A stretch of DNA of 14,131 nt from Alistipes sp. UBA943. Its GTDB lineage: Bacteria; Bacteroidota; Bacteroidia; Bacteroidales; Rikenellaceae. The stretch covers positions 1 through 14,131 of the forward strand of contig DBDB01000012.1 in assembly GCA_002293345.1 (NCBI GenBank), written 5' to 3'. The translations under genes and the position numbers were made by a program. This document shows, in pieces, positions 5,854-12,406 of the stretch (position 1 is its first letter; every line of letters begins with the position of its first letter). The notes beneath the pieces were generated by a model, which saw only the letters and a program-made list of their open reading frames with translations, was not told where the DNA came from and searched no databases.

Positions 5854-7429
5854 ATTTGTGGGTGAGTGGCATTCGATATTCGTGCCCCAGGCTGCTCGAC
5901 GACAACCGCAACACGGGTGGATATTGGTACCGTTTCTTCTCGTTATGCAGCACCATCGAGTGGATCCGCAACACCTCGTCGCTGTCGAATCCGGCATTGA
6001 TAATCTCCTCTCGCTGCTGTCCCTCCTCGATCATGCGGTACAGGATCGCATCCACCACCTCGTACGGAGGCAGCGTGTCGCTATCCTTCTGATCCGGACG
6101 CAACTCCGACGACGGCGCCTTCGTCAGAATGGATTCGGGGATCACGTCGCCCATCGTGCGATTGATGTACCGTGCCAGGTCGTACATTTCGGTCTTGTAC
6201 AGATCACCGGTCACGCTGATCGCACCCGCCGTATCGCCATACAACGTGCACAACCCCAACGCGTTCTCGCTCTTGTTCGAGCAGTTCAACAGGATATAGT
6301 CCGCCTTGTTCTGCAACGCCATCAGCATCACCGTCCTCAAGCGTGCCTGTATATTCTCCTCCGTGGCATCGAACTGCGTGCCGCCGATCACCGGGATCAA
6401 CGTGTCGACAACCGCCTTATACGCCTCCGAGATCGGCACCACGTCGAACTCGATACCCAGATTCTCCGCCAACCGCACGGCATCGTCCACCGACCCTTCG
6501 CTCGAAAACGGACTCGGCATCATCAATCCGCGTACGTTCTCCTTGCCCAGTGCAGCCACGGCCAACGCCGCCACGACCGCCGAGTCGATACCTCCCGACA
6601 GGCCGAATCCCGCCTTCGCATAGCCATTTTTCGTAAAGAAATCACGCAATCCGCACACCGATGCCTCGAACAGAAATCGCGTACGATCCGTCGCCGTGAG
6701 GGGCAGCGGCTCTATTTTTTTATGATTCTCATTCGTATCGAAGACTTGAAAATCCTCCTCGAAACTCTTCAACAGCATCACCACCTCGCCACGCGCATCC
6801 ACCACGCCCGACATGCCGTCGAACACCACCTCGGTCGACGCGCCCACCTGATTCACCGTCACGACACGTTTCTCGTGCACATACGCCAACTGTGAGATCC
6901 GGCGGTTGCGGCTGCTCAACGCTCCCTTGTAGTACCTCCGTGACGCGATATTGACGATCGTATCGACACCGTTATCGAACTCCTGTGTCTCGTACAGATC
7001 GTCACCCAAAACCAGAATGCATTGCTCTTTGGAGGGGCCCAACCGGATGGTTTCCAGCCCTTCGCCGGCAGAGAGGAATCCCAACTCGCGACGGACACGT
7101 ACCGCACGTTTCGTGACATATTGCTGCACCTTGCCGCCCTGGATCACCGCCGCGGCACTCACCACGCCATCCGTCGTCAGGTAAGGCACCCCCACCACGA
7201 CATCAATGCCATCGGCAACGCGGGCGATACGTGTCAACGCATCCTCGCAACGCTCCAGGAATCCCGTACGGCGCAACAGGTCATAGCTCGGCGTACCACT
7301 CACGGCCTGCTCGGCAAAAATCACCACGTCGGCATGATCCTTCGCACGACGCACCGTGTCGACAATCTTGGACGTATTGCCGTCGATGTCGCCCACCGTG
7401 TAGTTCAACTGCGCAAGGGCAATTTTCAT
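5843..7429 (-). CDS. nadE: NAD(+) synthetase, two-domain NadE with apparently defective glutaminase site
   Basis: A 528-residue protein that should amidate nicotinic acid adenine dinucleotide to NAD+ with ATP, the last step of NAD synthesis. Residues 1-235 form a nitrilase-like glutaminase domain and about 250-528 the synthetase domain, with the PP-loop GFGLSGGIDSAVVAALA (275-291) and the NCSNKSENALGLCTLYGD block (382-399). In the nitrilase triad Glu40 is present and Lys107 is plausible, but the strand that normally reads ICEDLW reads VLGDDLYE (140-147), putting Gly142 where the nucleophilic Cys belongs. Downstream glutaminase features (VNQVGASTEVVFDG, 192-205) are intact and in frame, so this looks like divergence and not a frameshift. 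It may depend on free ammonia. Its 3' end overlaps the rnfB start. Confidence 0.93.
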   Translation of the reverse strand: MKIALAQLNYTVGDIDGNTSKIVDTVRRAKDHADVVIFAEQAVSGTPSYDLLRRTGFLERCEDALTRIARVADGIDVVVGVPYLTTDGVVSAAAVIQGGKVQQYVTKRAVRVRRELGFLSAGEGLETIRLGPSKEQCILVLGDDLYETQEFDNGVDTIVNIASRRYYKGALSSRNRRISQLAYVHEKRVVTVNQVGASTEVVFDGMSGVVDARGEVVMLLKSFEEDFQVFDTNENHKKIEPLPLTATDRTRFLFEASVCGLRDFFTKNGYAKAGFGLSGGIDSAVVAALAVAALGKENVRGLMMPSPFSSEGSVDDAVRLAENLGIEFDVVPISEAYKAVVDTLIPVIGGTQFDATEENIQARLRTVMLMALQNKADYILLNCSNKSENALGLCTLYGDTAGAISVTGDLYKTEMYDLARYINRTMGDVIPESILTKAPSSELRPDQKDSDTLPPYEVVDAILYRMIEEGQQREEIINAGFDSDEVLRIHSMVLHNEKKRYQYPPVLRLSSSSLGHEYRMPLTHKYGN

Positions 7430-7442
7430 GACCGATTATTTT

Positions 7443-8219
7443 TTATTTTTCCGTTCCTTCTGCCGTTCCGGCCTCGGGATCGGCCACCAGAATACGGCCG
7501 CAATATTCACAGATAATCACCTTCTTACCTTGCTGGATTTCGGCCTGACGTTGGGGCGGAATGCGGTTGTAACACCCTCCACACGCGTCTCGGCGTACCG
7601 TCACGACAGCCAGACCGTTGTGCACATTACCACGAATCCGGTTGTACGCGGCCAGCAATCTTTCGTCAATTTTGGCGCTTGCCTTTTCGGCATAACCCTT
7701 CAATTCAGCCACCTGAGAGGCCGTTTCCTCCTCGATGCTATGCAACTCGGCCTGCTTCGCTTCCAGGTCCTTAACACGCTCTGACACAGCCTGTTCCGCT
7801 AATTCGAGCTGCTCCTTTTTCGTCTTTGACGTGGCGGCGTACTCTTTCAGGCGCTTCTCCGCCAATTCGATCGTAAGCTCCTGATACTCAATCTCTTTCG
7901 AGATCGCGTCGAACTCACGGTTGTTGCGGACGTTGTTTTGTTGCTCCTTGTAGTTCGTGATGGCGATTTTGGCCTGATCCACTTCACGCTTGCGCTGTTT
8001 GGTCAGGGCGCTAAGTTCCTCTATCTCAGCGTTTTGGTTCTTCACGCGCTCGCGAAGCCCCTCCAATTCATCCTCCAAATCACGCACCTCCAACGGAAGT
8101 TCGCCCTTCACCTTGTTGATGCTATCTATCTGACTGTCAATCTTTTGAAGATCGTACAACGCGAGGATCTTCTCCTGCATCGAATAGTCCGTCTCTGTCG
8201 CTTTTTTCTGTGTCGCCAT
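7443..8219 (-). CDS. Coiled-coil C4 zinc-ribbon protein (CT398/zf-RING_7 family)
   Basis: A 258-residue protein. Residues about 30-190 are charged heptad-rich helix forming a long antiparallel coiled-coil hairpin (ELEGLRERVKNQNAEIEELS, AELKGYAEKASAKIDERLLA). The C-terminus is a four-Cys zinc ribbon: CGGC at 213-216 and CEYC at 237-240, with CYNRIPPQRQAEI between them as in this family. The biochemical role is not established; family members are thought to bind nucleic acid or protein partners through the ribbon. It follows the Nif3-like gene by 29 bp, a pairing I believe is common in Bacteroidetes, so the two are probably cotranscribed. ATG 8219 begins MATQKKATETDYSMQEK. nadE starts 13 bp after its stop. 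Confidence 0.9.
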   Translation of the reverse strand: MATQKKATETDYSMQEKILALYDLQKIDSQIDSINKVKGELPLEVRDLEDELEGLRERVKNQNAEIEELSALTKQRKREVDQAKIAITNYKEQQNNVRNNREFDAISKEIEYQELTIELAEKRLKEYAATSKTKKEQLELAEQAVSERVKDLEAKQAELHSIEEETASQVAELKGYAEKASAKIDERLLAAYNRIRGNVHNGLAVVTVRRDACGGCYNRIPPQRQAEIQQGKKVIICEYCGRILVADPEAGTAEGTEK

Positions 8220-8223
8220 ATAT

Positions 8224-8265
8224 GTTTTTCTTATCGTTTTTGAAATTGCTATAAGTTTTTCTTAT
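8224..8265. repeat. 11-bp direct repeat at the Nif3/zinc-ribbon junction
   Basis: GTTTTTCTTAT occurs at 8224-8234 and 8255-8265. Read on the coding (minus) strand it is ATAAGAAAAAC, once covering the end of the Nif3 gene and once just before the zinc-ribbon ATG, where it would overlap the ribosome-binding region. It is short and A/T-rich and may be chance. Confidence 0.4.
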
Positions 8266-9025
8266 ACAAAACCGGATTTTCGGCCGTGTCCTTGTGAATC
8301 GCAAAGTTATGCAATTTTTTCGACAAAATCTCATGTAACAAATCAATCGCACAAACTTCGCTCTCGAAATGTCCGATGTCGGCAATCACGGGACGCGGAT
8401 CGGTGGCAGTGAAGGTAAAATTGTGGTATCGAATGTCGCCCGTCAGGTAGAGATCGGCACCCGCGGTACGGGCCGCACCGATACGGTCATCCGCCCCACC
8501 GGTGCAGAGTGCCACGGTACGAATTTCCCCCTTCGGCAGCACTGAGTGACGCAGGCACGGAAGGCCGAGCGTGCGCTGCACGTAATCCAGGAATGTTTCG
8601 GCCGATTGGGGTTCGATCTCACCGATGACACCCGCCCCATCCGCATCGCTCAACGCGCGTAATTCCCTGACACCCAGTCTCTCCGCCAGAAACCAACTCA
8701 TCCCGCCACGGGTGCAGTCGAGACTCATGTGAGCGGCATACACAGCGATATTCTCCCGGATGGCACGGCGCGTCAGGCGTTCCGTAGGGGTGGATTCCGT
8801 GATGTGTTTGAGCGGGAAGAAGATCAGCGGGTGGTGCGTCACAACCAGGTTGCACCCCGCCTCGACCGCCGCATCCAGCACCCTGTCCGTGACGTCCAAC
8901 GCCAGATAGACTCCCGTCACCTCACCCTGCGGATCACCCACCAACAGTCCTGAGTTATCCCAATCGGGTTGTAGCGACAACGGCGCGAACGCCTCGATAA
9001 TCTCTGCTATGTCTTTAACTTTCAT
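8249..9025 (-). CDS. Nif3-like dinuclear metal-centre protein (YbgI/YqfO family)
   Basis: A 258-residue protein of the Nif3 family, which forms toroidal hexamers with a two-metal site in each subunit. The metal ligands are visible: THHPL (His64, His65), AAHMSLD (His99, Asp103) and GHFESE (His219, Glu223). DWDNSGLLVG (21-30) is the N-terminal signature. This is the short form without the inserted PII-like domain of YqfO. The molecular function is unsettled; GTP cyclohydrolase-like and other hydrolase activities have been proposed for relatives, and I do not assign one. ATG 9025 gives a normal start (MKVKDIAEIIEAFAPL). A 68-bp gap containing a hairpin repeat separates it from the upstream MerR gene. 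Confidence 0.93.
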   Translation of the reverse strand: MKVKDIAEIIEAFAPLSLQPDWDNSGLLVGDPQGEVTGVYLALDVTDRVLDAAVEAGCNLVVTHHPLIFFPLKHITESTPTERLTRRAIRENIAVYAAHMSLDCTRGGMSWFLAERLGVRELRALSDADGAGVIGEIEPQSAETFLDYVQRTLGLPCLRHSVLPKGEIRTVALCTGGADDRIGAARTAGADLYLTGDIRYHNFTFTATDPRPVIADIGHFESEVCAIDLLHEILSKKLHNFAIHKDTAENPVLYKKNL

Positions 9026-9043
9026 ACGCTTCTGTGGTCAATG

Positions 9044-9092
9044 TTTTGTGGTCAAAGGGAGGCGTCGAAGATGCTGTGCTTTCACCACAAAA
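9044..9092. repeat. Short inverted repeat in the MerR/Nif3 gap, related to the ends of the rnfA/hpt element
   Basis: TTTTGTGGT (9044-9052) pairs with ACCACAAAA (9084-9092), then AAAG (9054-9057) with CTTT (9079-9082), and GCGTC (9062-9066) with GATGC (9070-9074, one G-U pair), closing on a GAA loop. The right end (GATGC..GCTTTCACCACAAA) resembles the right end of the 616-742 element (GATGCACTTTCACACCAAA), so it may be an internally deleted copy. The left arm is also preceded by a direct repeat of TGTGGTCAA (9033-9041 and 9047-9055). It fills most of the only sizeable gap between MerR and Nif3 and could act as an RNA hairpin there. Confidence 0.6.
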
Positions 9093-9093
9093 A

Positions 9094-9675
9094 TTAGAAT
9101 AGTGTTTGTTCATAATACGCAAACAACTCTTTGTCTTCCACATCCTTCGCCGGACGTGTCACAGGCTCGATCACCTCCACCGGTCTCTTCCGTTTCGGGA
9201 CGACACCCTCCGATTCGGCCGTGGCGCGCGCCGAGGAGCGAAGCTCCTTAGAGGCAGATGCCGCGGCATCTGCCTCCGATGGCTCGCTGTGCGAGACATG
9301 CGCGCGCCCCGTGGGAGACACACCCCGCAATCCCTCGCGGACCTCTTCCAACAAGGAACGGATCCCTTGCAACTTTTCGAGCAGCTTCGTGTCGCGCGTC
9401 AAGAGTTGACCTGAATCCCCCGTGTCACGTGTCACACGGGTGTGCATTTTGCGTTGCGCCCCTTCGATCGTCATGCCCTGTTCTCGTACCAGGTGGTAGA
9501 TCAGCTTCAGGTTTTCGATATCCTGAGGCGAGAATTGGCGATTGCCCTTCTTGTTCTTCCGCGGCTTGAGCACATCGAAACGGCTCTCCCAGAAGCGGAT
9601 CACCGACGGCTTCACGTCCAGCATCTCCGACACCTCGCCCATCGAGTACAGCAACTTATTTCCCATCACATCCAT
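9094..9675 (-). CDS. MerR-family transcriptional regulator with hairpin-encoded linker
   Basis: A 193-residue one-component regulator of the Bacteroidetes MerR type. The winged-helix DNA-binding domain is residues 9-75: YSMGEVSEMLDVKPSVIRFW contains the helix-turn-helix, NRQFSPQDIENLKLIYHLV is the wing and following helix, and EQGMTIEGAQRKM completes it. A dimerisation coiled coil follows (LLEKLQGIRSLLEEVREGL, 98-116). The rest is a long low-complexity linker: residues 123-151 are encoded by a multi-hairpin element and 80-95 by another hairpin pair. There is no recognisable effector domain. The chosen start is ATG 9675, which shares its A with the rsmF stop (TGATG); GTG 9678 and ATG 9666 are alternatives. 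The regulated genes cannot be told from sequence. Confidence 0.9.
   Translation of the reverse strand: MDVMGNKLLYSMGEVSEMLDVKPSVIRFWESRFDVLKPRKNKKGNRQFSPQDIENLKLIYHLVREQGMTIEGAQRKMHTRVTRDTGDSGQLLTRDTKLLEKLQGIRSLLEEVREGLRGVSPTGRAHVSHSEPSEADAAASASKELRSSARATAESEGVVPKRKRPVEVIEPVTRPAKDVEDKELFAYYEQTLF
9223..9308. repeat. Cloverleaf-like multi-hairpin element in the MerR gene
   Basis: The outer stem pairs GGCGCGCGC (9223-9231) with GCGCGCGCC (9300-9308), nine perfect pairs. Inside are three successive hairpins: AGGAGC-GAA-GCTCCT (9234-9248); a perfect 26-bp palindrome with halves GAGGCAGATGCCG (9251-9263) and CGGCATCTGCCTC (9264-9276); and CTCGC-TGT-GCGAG (9283-9295), extendable to 9279-9299 with one mismatch. 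The array folds as a four-way junction. It encodes residues 123-151 of the MerR-family protein in frame, an Ala/Ser/Glu-rich stretch (EADAAASAS and neighbours). Confidence 0.75.
9398..9440. repeat. Hairpin pair in the first MerR linker
   Basis: GTCAA-GAG-TTGAC (9398-9410) is followed by CCCGTGT (9419-9425) paired with ACACGGG (9434-9440) around an eight-base loop containing CACGTG. The pair encodes TRVTRDTGDSGQLLT, which separates the DNA-binding domain from the coiled coil and looks longer than usual for the family. Confidence 0.5.
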
Positions 9676-10955
9676 CACAAATGCACTATCCTTAGTGAGT
9701 TGGGGTACATATTATTCACACGATTCCCCACACGTTTCGCGAACCCCAGCGGCAAACCTTCATACAGCACGAGATTCATCCCTTCCGTGAATCGCGATGC
9801 GTCCAGTGGCGATTTGCGAAGGTAGTTCAGCGCCTCGTCGCGACCCAGCTCCATATTCGGCACCGCCGCCCGGTTCAATCCGTAAAACATCGAGAGACTC
9901 CACTCCGGCCGCAACACCCCCTTGAAGATCTGCCCCATCTCCACGCCCGACGCAATCACGTTCAGGTGCGCGGACAGACGATTCACGTCGTCATACATAT
10001 CCTTCCGGTATCCGTAACACGTGTCGCCGATCTTCGCGAACACCATCCGTCCGGGTTCCGTGACCCACCGCGAGAGTTCCGCCGCCTCGTGTTGCGTGGC
10101 AGTTGTAAAGACACTTTTCTGTGTCTTTACAACACGTGAAAAGTTCCTTTTCACGGAGGGATTTTTTGCCGCCATAGCGACAAAAAATCCCTCGCCACGC
10201 AACCTCTCGTGATGAAACCGGAACGTCCGAAACGGCCCCACCTCGCCTCGCTCGATCCCCCACTCATCCGGACACGCCACATCCCCACACGATTCCACAT
10301 CCCCGTTCTCACCCACGAACCACGCCAAAACATCCTCGTTCTCCGTACGGTTGAACGTGCAGGTACTGTACAGCAACACCCCGCCCGGCTTGAGGCACCT
10401 CCATGCCTCGCTCAAAATATCGCGTTGCCGCACGGCACACATCTCCACTAACTCCTCACTCCACTGCTCACGTGCCTGTGCATCCTTGCGCCACATCCCT
10501 TCGCCCGAACATGGTGCATCCACCGCCACCACATCGTAAAACTCCCCACACGCGGCAATCTGCCTCGGATCGTTCATCGTCACCACCACATTGCCCATCC
10601 CCCACTTCCGCACGTTGTCCGCCAACACGCTCGCACGAGAACGTACCGGTTCATTCGCCACCACCAGTCCATCCCCACCCACCAAACTGCTGTATATCGT
10701 CGTCTTGCCACCCGGAGCGGCACACATGTCCAACAGTCGCTTCGGATGAACATTACGTAACAAATGACCCACGAACTGCGACGACGCCTCCTGCACATAA
10801 TACGCCCCCGCATGGAACAACGGATCCAACGTGAACACGGGACGCTCCTTCAAGTACCGGCCCCACTCGCTCCACGGCACACGCTCCCCGTCCACCTCCA
10901 CTCCACGAAGCGGGTGCAGCCGGATCGTCGTCGTTATATCCCCTAAATCAGGCAT
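9675..10955 (-). CDS. RsmF/NOL1-type rRNA cytosine-C5 methyltransferase with PUA-like C-terminus
   Basis: A 426-residue SAM-dependent RNA m5C methyltransferase, most like RsmF/YebU of 16S rRNA. Family features in order: ERPVFTLDPLFHAGAYYVQE (37-56), SAM-binding MCAAPGGKTT (77-86), NEPVRSRASVLADNVRKWG (101-119), catalytic DAPCSGEGMW (Cys149) and release cysteine STCTF (Cys199), then the conserved GEGFF (254-258). Residues 301-426 form a C-terminal RNA-binding (PUA-like) region. Two oddities: the N-terminus starts right at the TTIRLHP strand, so about 30-40 residues of the usual N-terminal helical part seem absent, and an in-frame stop upstream rules out an extension; and residues 252-288 are encoded by a four-stem palindromic array. 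ATG 10955 overlaps the GH3 gene by 13 bp; the stop overlaps merR. The exact target base is not certain. Confidence 0.92.
   Translation of the reverse strand: MPDLGDITTTIRLHPLRGVEVDGERVPWSEWGRYLKERPVFTLDPLFHAGAYYVQEASSQFVGHLLRNVHPKRLLDMCAAPGGKTTIYSSLVGGDGLVVANEPVRSRASVLADNVRKWGMGNVVVTMNDPRQIAACGEFYDVVAVDAPCSGEGMWRKDAQAREQWSEELVEMCAVRQRDILSEAWRCLKPGGVLLYSTCTFNRTENEDVLAWFVGENGDVESCGDVACPDEWGIERGEVGPFRTFRFHHERLRGEGFFVAMAAKNPSVKRNFSRVVKTQKSVFTTATQHEAAELSRWVTEPGRMVFAKIGDTCYGYRKDMYDDVNRLSAHLNVIASGVEMGQIFKGVLRPEWSLSMFYGLNRAAVPNMELGRDEALNYLRKSPLDASRFTEGMNLVLYEGLPLGFAKRVGNRVNNMYPNSLRIVHL
10091..10203. repeat. Perfect cloverleaf-like four-stem palindromic array inside the rsmF-like gene
   Basis: The outer stem pairs GTTGCGTGGC (10091-10100) with GCCACGCAAC (10194-10203), ten perfect pairs. 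Inside, with almost no spacer, come three perfect hairpins: GTTGTAAAGACAC (10102-10114) with GTGTCTTTACAAC (10121-10133); CGTGAAAAG (10135-10143) with CTTTTCACG (10147-10155); and GAGGGATTTTTTG (10156-10168) with CAAAAAATCCCTC (10181-10193). Only A10101 and A10134 are unpaired at the junction. No mismatch occurs in any stem. The array encodes residues 252-288, spanning the conserved GEGFF motif and the variable linker between the methyltransferase and C-terminal domains, without breaking the frame. Confidence 0.9.
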
Positions 10956-12400
10956 AGCAGCTCCTCGATCACCTTGCGGTCGTTCTGCATCCGCGGCAAC
11001 TTATTCTTACCCCGACGCTGCAACCATGCGAGTACCGTGCCGCGCGGCAACACGTTCACTTTGGGTAATTCCAGTGTCGTCTTGCGTTTCGCGTCGTAAT
11101 CCGAATTCACCGCACGCAGCGTAGCATCCAGTACCTCCGTGAAACGTTCCAACGAATCGGGTTCACGCGAGAACTCGATGATCCACTCGTGCGCCCCCCG
11201 CTTGTCCACATCCATGTACATCGGCCCCACGCTGTACTCCTCCAACACCGCTCCCGTGGCATCGCACGCAGCCTCCAGCGCACGTTCCGCATTGTCCACG
11301 ATCACCTCCTCGCCGAACACGTTGATAAACTGCTTGGTCCGTCCCGCGAAGCGAATCCGATAGGGATCCACAGAGGTGAACTCCACCGTGTCGCCAATCT
11401 CGTAACGCCACAAACCGTTGATCGACGAGATCAGTATCGCATACACCTCGCCCCGCCTCACACCCTGCAACGGCACGATCTCCCCGCCCACGCCCCTGAA
11501 CTCGAAGTATGTACCGTAATCCAGCATCAGCAGCATATCGTCCCTGTGCGGATCGTCCTGCAACGCGAAAAATCCCTCCGACGCGTTGTACGTCTCCATG
11601 TAACGGATCCCGGGCATCAGCTGTGCGTATGCCTTGCGGTACGGCACGAACGACACCCCTCCATGCACGAACAGTTCCAATCCGGGCCACACCTCCCGCA
11701 CATCGCTCTTACCCGTGTACTCCAACACGCGGCGCATCAGCAACAGGTTCCATGACGGTACCCCCGCAAAGGCCGTGATCTTCTCTCCCGTGCACTCCTT
11801 GCAGATGTCCGTCAGTTTCTCCTCGAAATCGGCGATCAGCGCCGTACCCATCTTCGGCGCACGGAACCAACCGCTGTACACCCCCGTCTGGCTGATCAAC
11901 ACCGCCGACAGATCCCCCACCAGTGCATGCCCCTCCTTGGCGACCGTACCGCCCAGCGTCAACGTCTTGCCGTCGAAAACCCGACTCTCCGGAAATGCGT
12001 CGCCATACAAGGCACACACGTCCTGCATACCCAACGTATGGTTGTGCCACACGCTCTCGCGTGTCACAGGTATGTACTTGCTCCGGTCGCTGGTCGTACC
12101 GGACGACTTGGCAAACAGATCCACCGTGCCGTGCCACGCGACATCCTTCTCGCCCGTCAGCATCCGTTCCACATACCCCTTGAACGTATCGTACGTCTGT
12201 ACCTCCACACGACGCGCAAACTCCTCCGGACGCGTGCCCGGCGTCAGACCCGCATCGCGACCGAAAGCCGTCCCGCTGCCACGATCCATCAGGTAGCGAA
12301 ACTGCTCCCGCTGCGCCTCCAGCGGATGCCTGCGGAACCAATCTATGGCCCTCAACCGGCGGCTGAACCAGGCCCTCATCAAACGATTGCGTATCGACAT
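10943..12400 (-). CDS. GH3-family acyl-adenylate/amide synthetase-like protein
   Basis: A 485-residue ANL-superfamily enzyme of the GH3 (plant acyl acid-amido synthetase) family. ATP-binding SSGTTSDRSKYIPVT is at 99-113, the adenylate-site ETYNASEGFFALQDD at 269-283, GLWRYEIGDTVEF at 329-341, hinge GRTKQFIN at 353-360, and a C-terminal KNKLPR with Lys467 in the position of the adenylation lysine. Plant members join amino acids to hormones through acyl-adenylates; Bacteroidetes members are widespread but their substrate is unknown, so no pathway is assigned. Length matches bacterial relatives. ATG 12400 lies six bases after the trkA stop, and the end overlaps the rsmF-like gene by 13 bp, so it is probably cotranscribed with both. 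Confidence 0.92.
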   Translation of the reverse strand: MSIRNRLMRAWFSRRLRAIDWFRRHPLEAQREQFRYLMDRGSGTAFGRDAGLTPGTRPEEFARRVEVQTYDTFKGYVERMLTGEKDVAWHGTVDLFAKSSGTTSDRSKYIPVTRESVWHNHTLGMQDVCALYGDAFPESRVFDGKTLTLGGTVAKEGHALVGDLSAVLISQTGVYSGWFRAPKMGTALIADFEEKLTDICKECTGEKITAFAGVPSWNLLLMRRVLEYTGKSDVREVWPGLELFVHGGVSFVPYRKAYAQLMPGIRYMETYNASEGFFALQDDPHRDDMLLMLDYGTYFEFRGVGGEIVPLQGVRRGEVYAILISSINGLWRYEIGDTVEFTSVDPYRIRFAGRTKQFINVFGEEVIVDNAERALEAACDATGAVLEEYSVGPMYMDVDKRGAHEWIIEFSREPDSLERFTEVLDATLRAVNSDYDAKRKTTLELPKVNVLPRGTVLAWLQRRGKNKLPRMQNDRKVIEELLCLI

Positions 12401-12406
12401 AATCTT

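Noticed and set aside
5036..6895. Long plus-strand open frame opposite rnfB and nadE
   Set aside because: Same reason: low-complexity His/Arg-rich translation and clear minus-strand genes beneath it.
5843..7429. Frameshift explaining the odd NadE glutaminase region
   Set aside because: Residues before and after the changed motif match the family in the same frame, so divergence fits better than sequence error.
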